The notes below the pieces were generated by a model, which was given only the letters and a program-made list of their open reading frames with translations, was not told the origin of the DNA and searched no databases. From JAHFPN01 sp036559465 (lineage in GTDB: Bacteria; Pseudomonadota; Alphaproteobacteria; Rhizobiales; Xanthobacteraceae): a stretch of DNA of 6,307 bases. The stretch is from contig DATBTC010000069.1 of assembly GCA_036559465.1 (NCBI GenBank), forward strand, positions 1 through 6,307, read 5' to 3'. This document shows positions 6,053-6,307 of this stretch, in pieces (the stretch's first letter is position 1; every line of letters starts with the position of its first letter). Made by a program: the position numbers and the translations under genes.

Positions 6053-6307
6053 GCCGGTGCCGCGCGCCAGCGGTTATTTCCGCACCGGCTACGGGCAGGA
6101 CCTGGCGCTGCTACAGACGCGCGCCGAGCGCATCAGCCTTGTTGTATTCCTGCTGATCCTTGCCGGATTTCCCTTCGTCGCGTCGCCCTTTGCGCTCGAT
6201 CTCGCCTGCCAGGTCTTCCTCGCCTCTGTCGGCGCGCTGTCGCTGATGCTGCTCACCGGCTACGCCGGGCAGATCTCGCTCGGCCATGCCGGGCTGATCG
6301 CCGCCGG
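6045..6307 (+). CDS. livM: LivM-type inner-membrane permease, 5' part only
   Basis: A GTG at 6045 opens a frame that runs off the right edge after 87 codons. GAGGAG (6032-6037) with a seven-base spacer provides the ribosome binding site. The gene overlaps the end of livH by eight bases, which indicates translational coupling. The product starts MFRPVPRASGYFRTGYGQDL, a long polar N-terminus as often seen in LivM proteins. A first membrane segment follows (about 30-48), then LSLMLLTGYAGQISLGHAGL (65-84), the conserved LivM segment. It should pair with the LivH-type protein to form the membrane channel. Most of the protein, and the ATPases expected after it, lie outside the window. Confidence 0.92.
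   Translation, partial: MFRPVPRASGYFRTGYGQDLALLQTRAERISLVVFLLILAGFPFVASPFALDLACQVFLASVGALSLMLLTGYAGQISLGHAGLIAA

Noticed and set aside
4951..6156. Plus-strand open frame of 401 codons through the repeat and livH.
   Set aside because: It is out of frame with the clear LivK and LivH proteins, and its Arg/Ala/Gly-rich product lacks membrane segments or motifs.

Overview
This is a GC-rich window (third codon positions mostly G or C) carrying alphaproteobacterial-type genes, most like those of Rhizobiales such as the Bradyrhizobium, Rhodopseudomonas or Xanthobacter relatives. Three things suggest this: the codon use, the mosaic palindromic intergenic repeat with CTCTCCCCGC/GCGGGGAGAG modules, and the pairing of a TetR regulator and an acyl-CoA ligase with a branched-chain-amino-acid-type (Liv/HAAT) ABC transporter. 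The assignment is inference; there is no rRNA or other phylogenetic marker here. No tRNA, rRNA, CRISPR array, insertion sequence or phage gene is visible.

Layout. Positions 1-1095, minus strand: a stand-alone cobalamin-independent methionine synthase (MetE C-terminal domain) family protein whose last few residues lie beyond the left edge. A divergent intergenic region (1096 to about 1247) holds an operator-like site and a small inverted repeat. Positions 1248-1868, plus strand: a TetR-family regulator. An 85-base gap (1869-1953) holds a candidate promoter overlapped by a strong 24-bp palindrome. From 1954 to the right edge is a plus-strand operon: an ATP-dependent acyl-CoA synthetase (1954-3831), a secreted LivK-type solute-binding protein (3857-5008), a roughly 127-bp mosaic palindromic repeat (5019-5145), a LivH-type permease (5147-6052) and the start of a LivM-type permease (6045 onward, cut by the right edge). 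The two ATPases (LivG/LivF type) would be expected beyond the right edge.

How the genes may work together (inference): the binding protein and permeases import a small carboxylic acid or similar compound, the acyl-CoA synthetase activates it with CoA, and the TetR protein senses the compound or its CoA ester. A half-site, AATTCTATAG, and a related core palindrome occur both in front of the MetE-like gene and in front of the acyl-CoA synthetase. One TetR protein could therefore control both transcription units, which would tie the MetE-like enzyme to the same catabolic or uptake task. The substrate cannot be read from the sequence.

Overall this is a recognisable type of accessory catabolic/uptake locus. 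I see no clearly unprecedented system. The points most worth a second look are the shared operators, the unassigned role of the MetE-like protein in this setting, and the repeat inside the transporter operon that seems to supply, and possibly mask, the ribosome binding site of livH.
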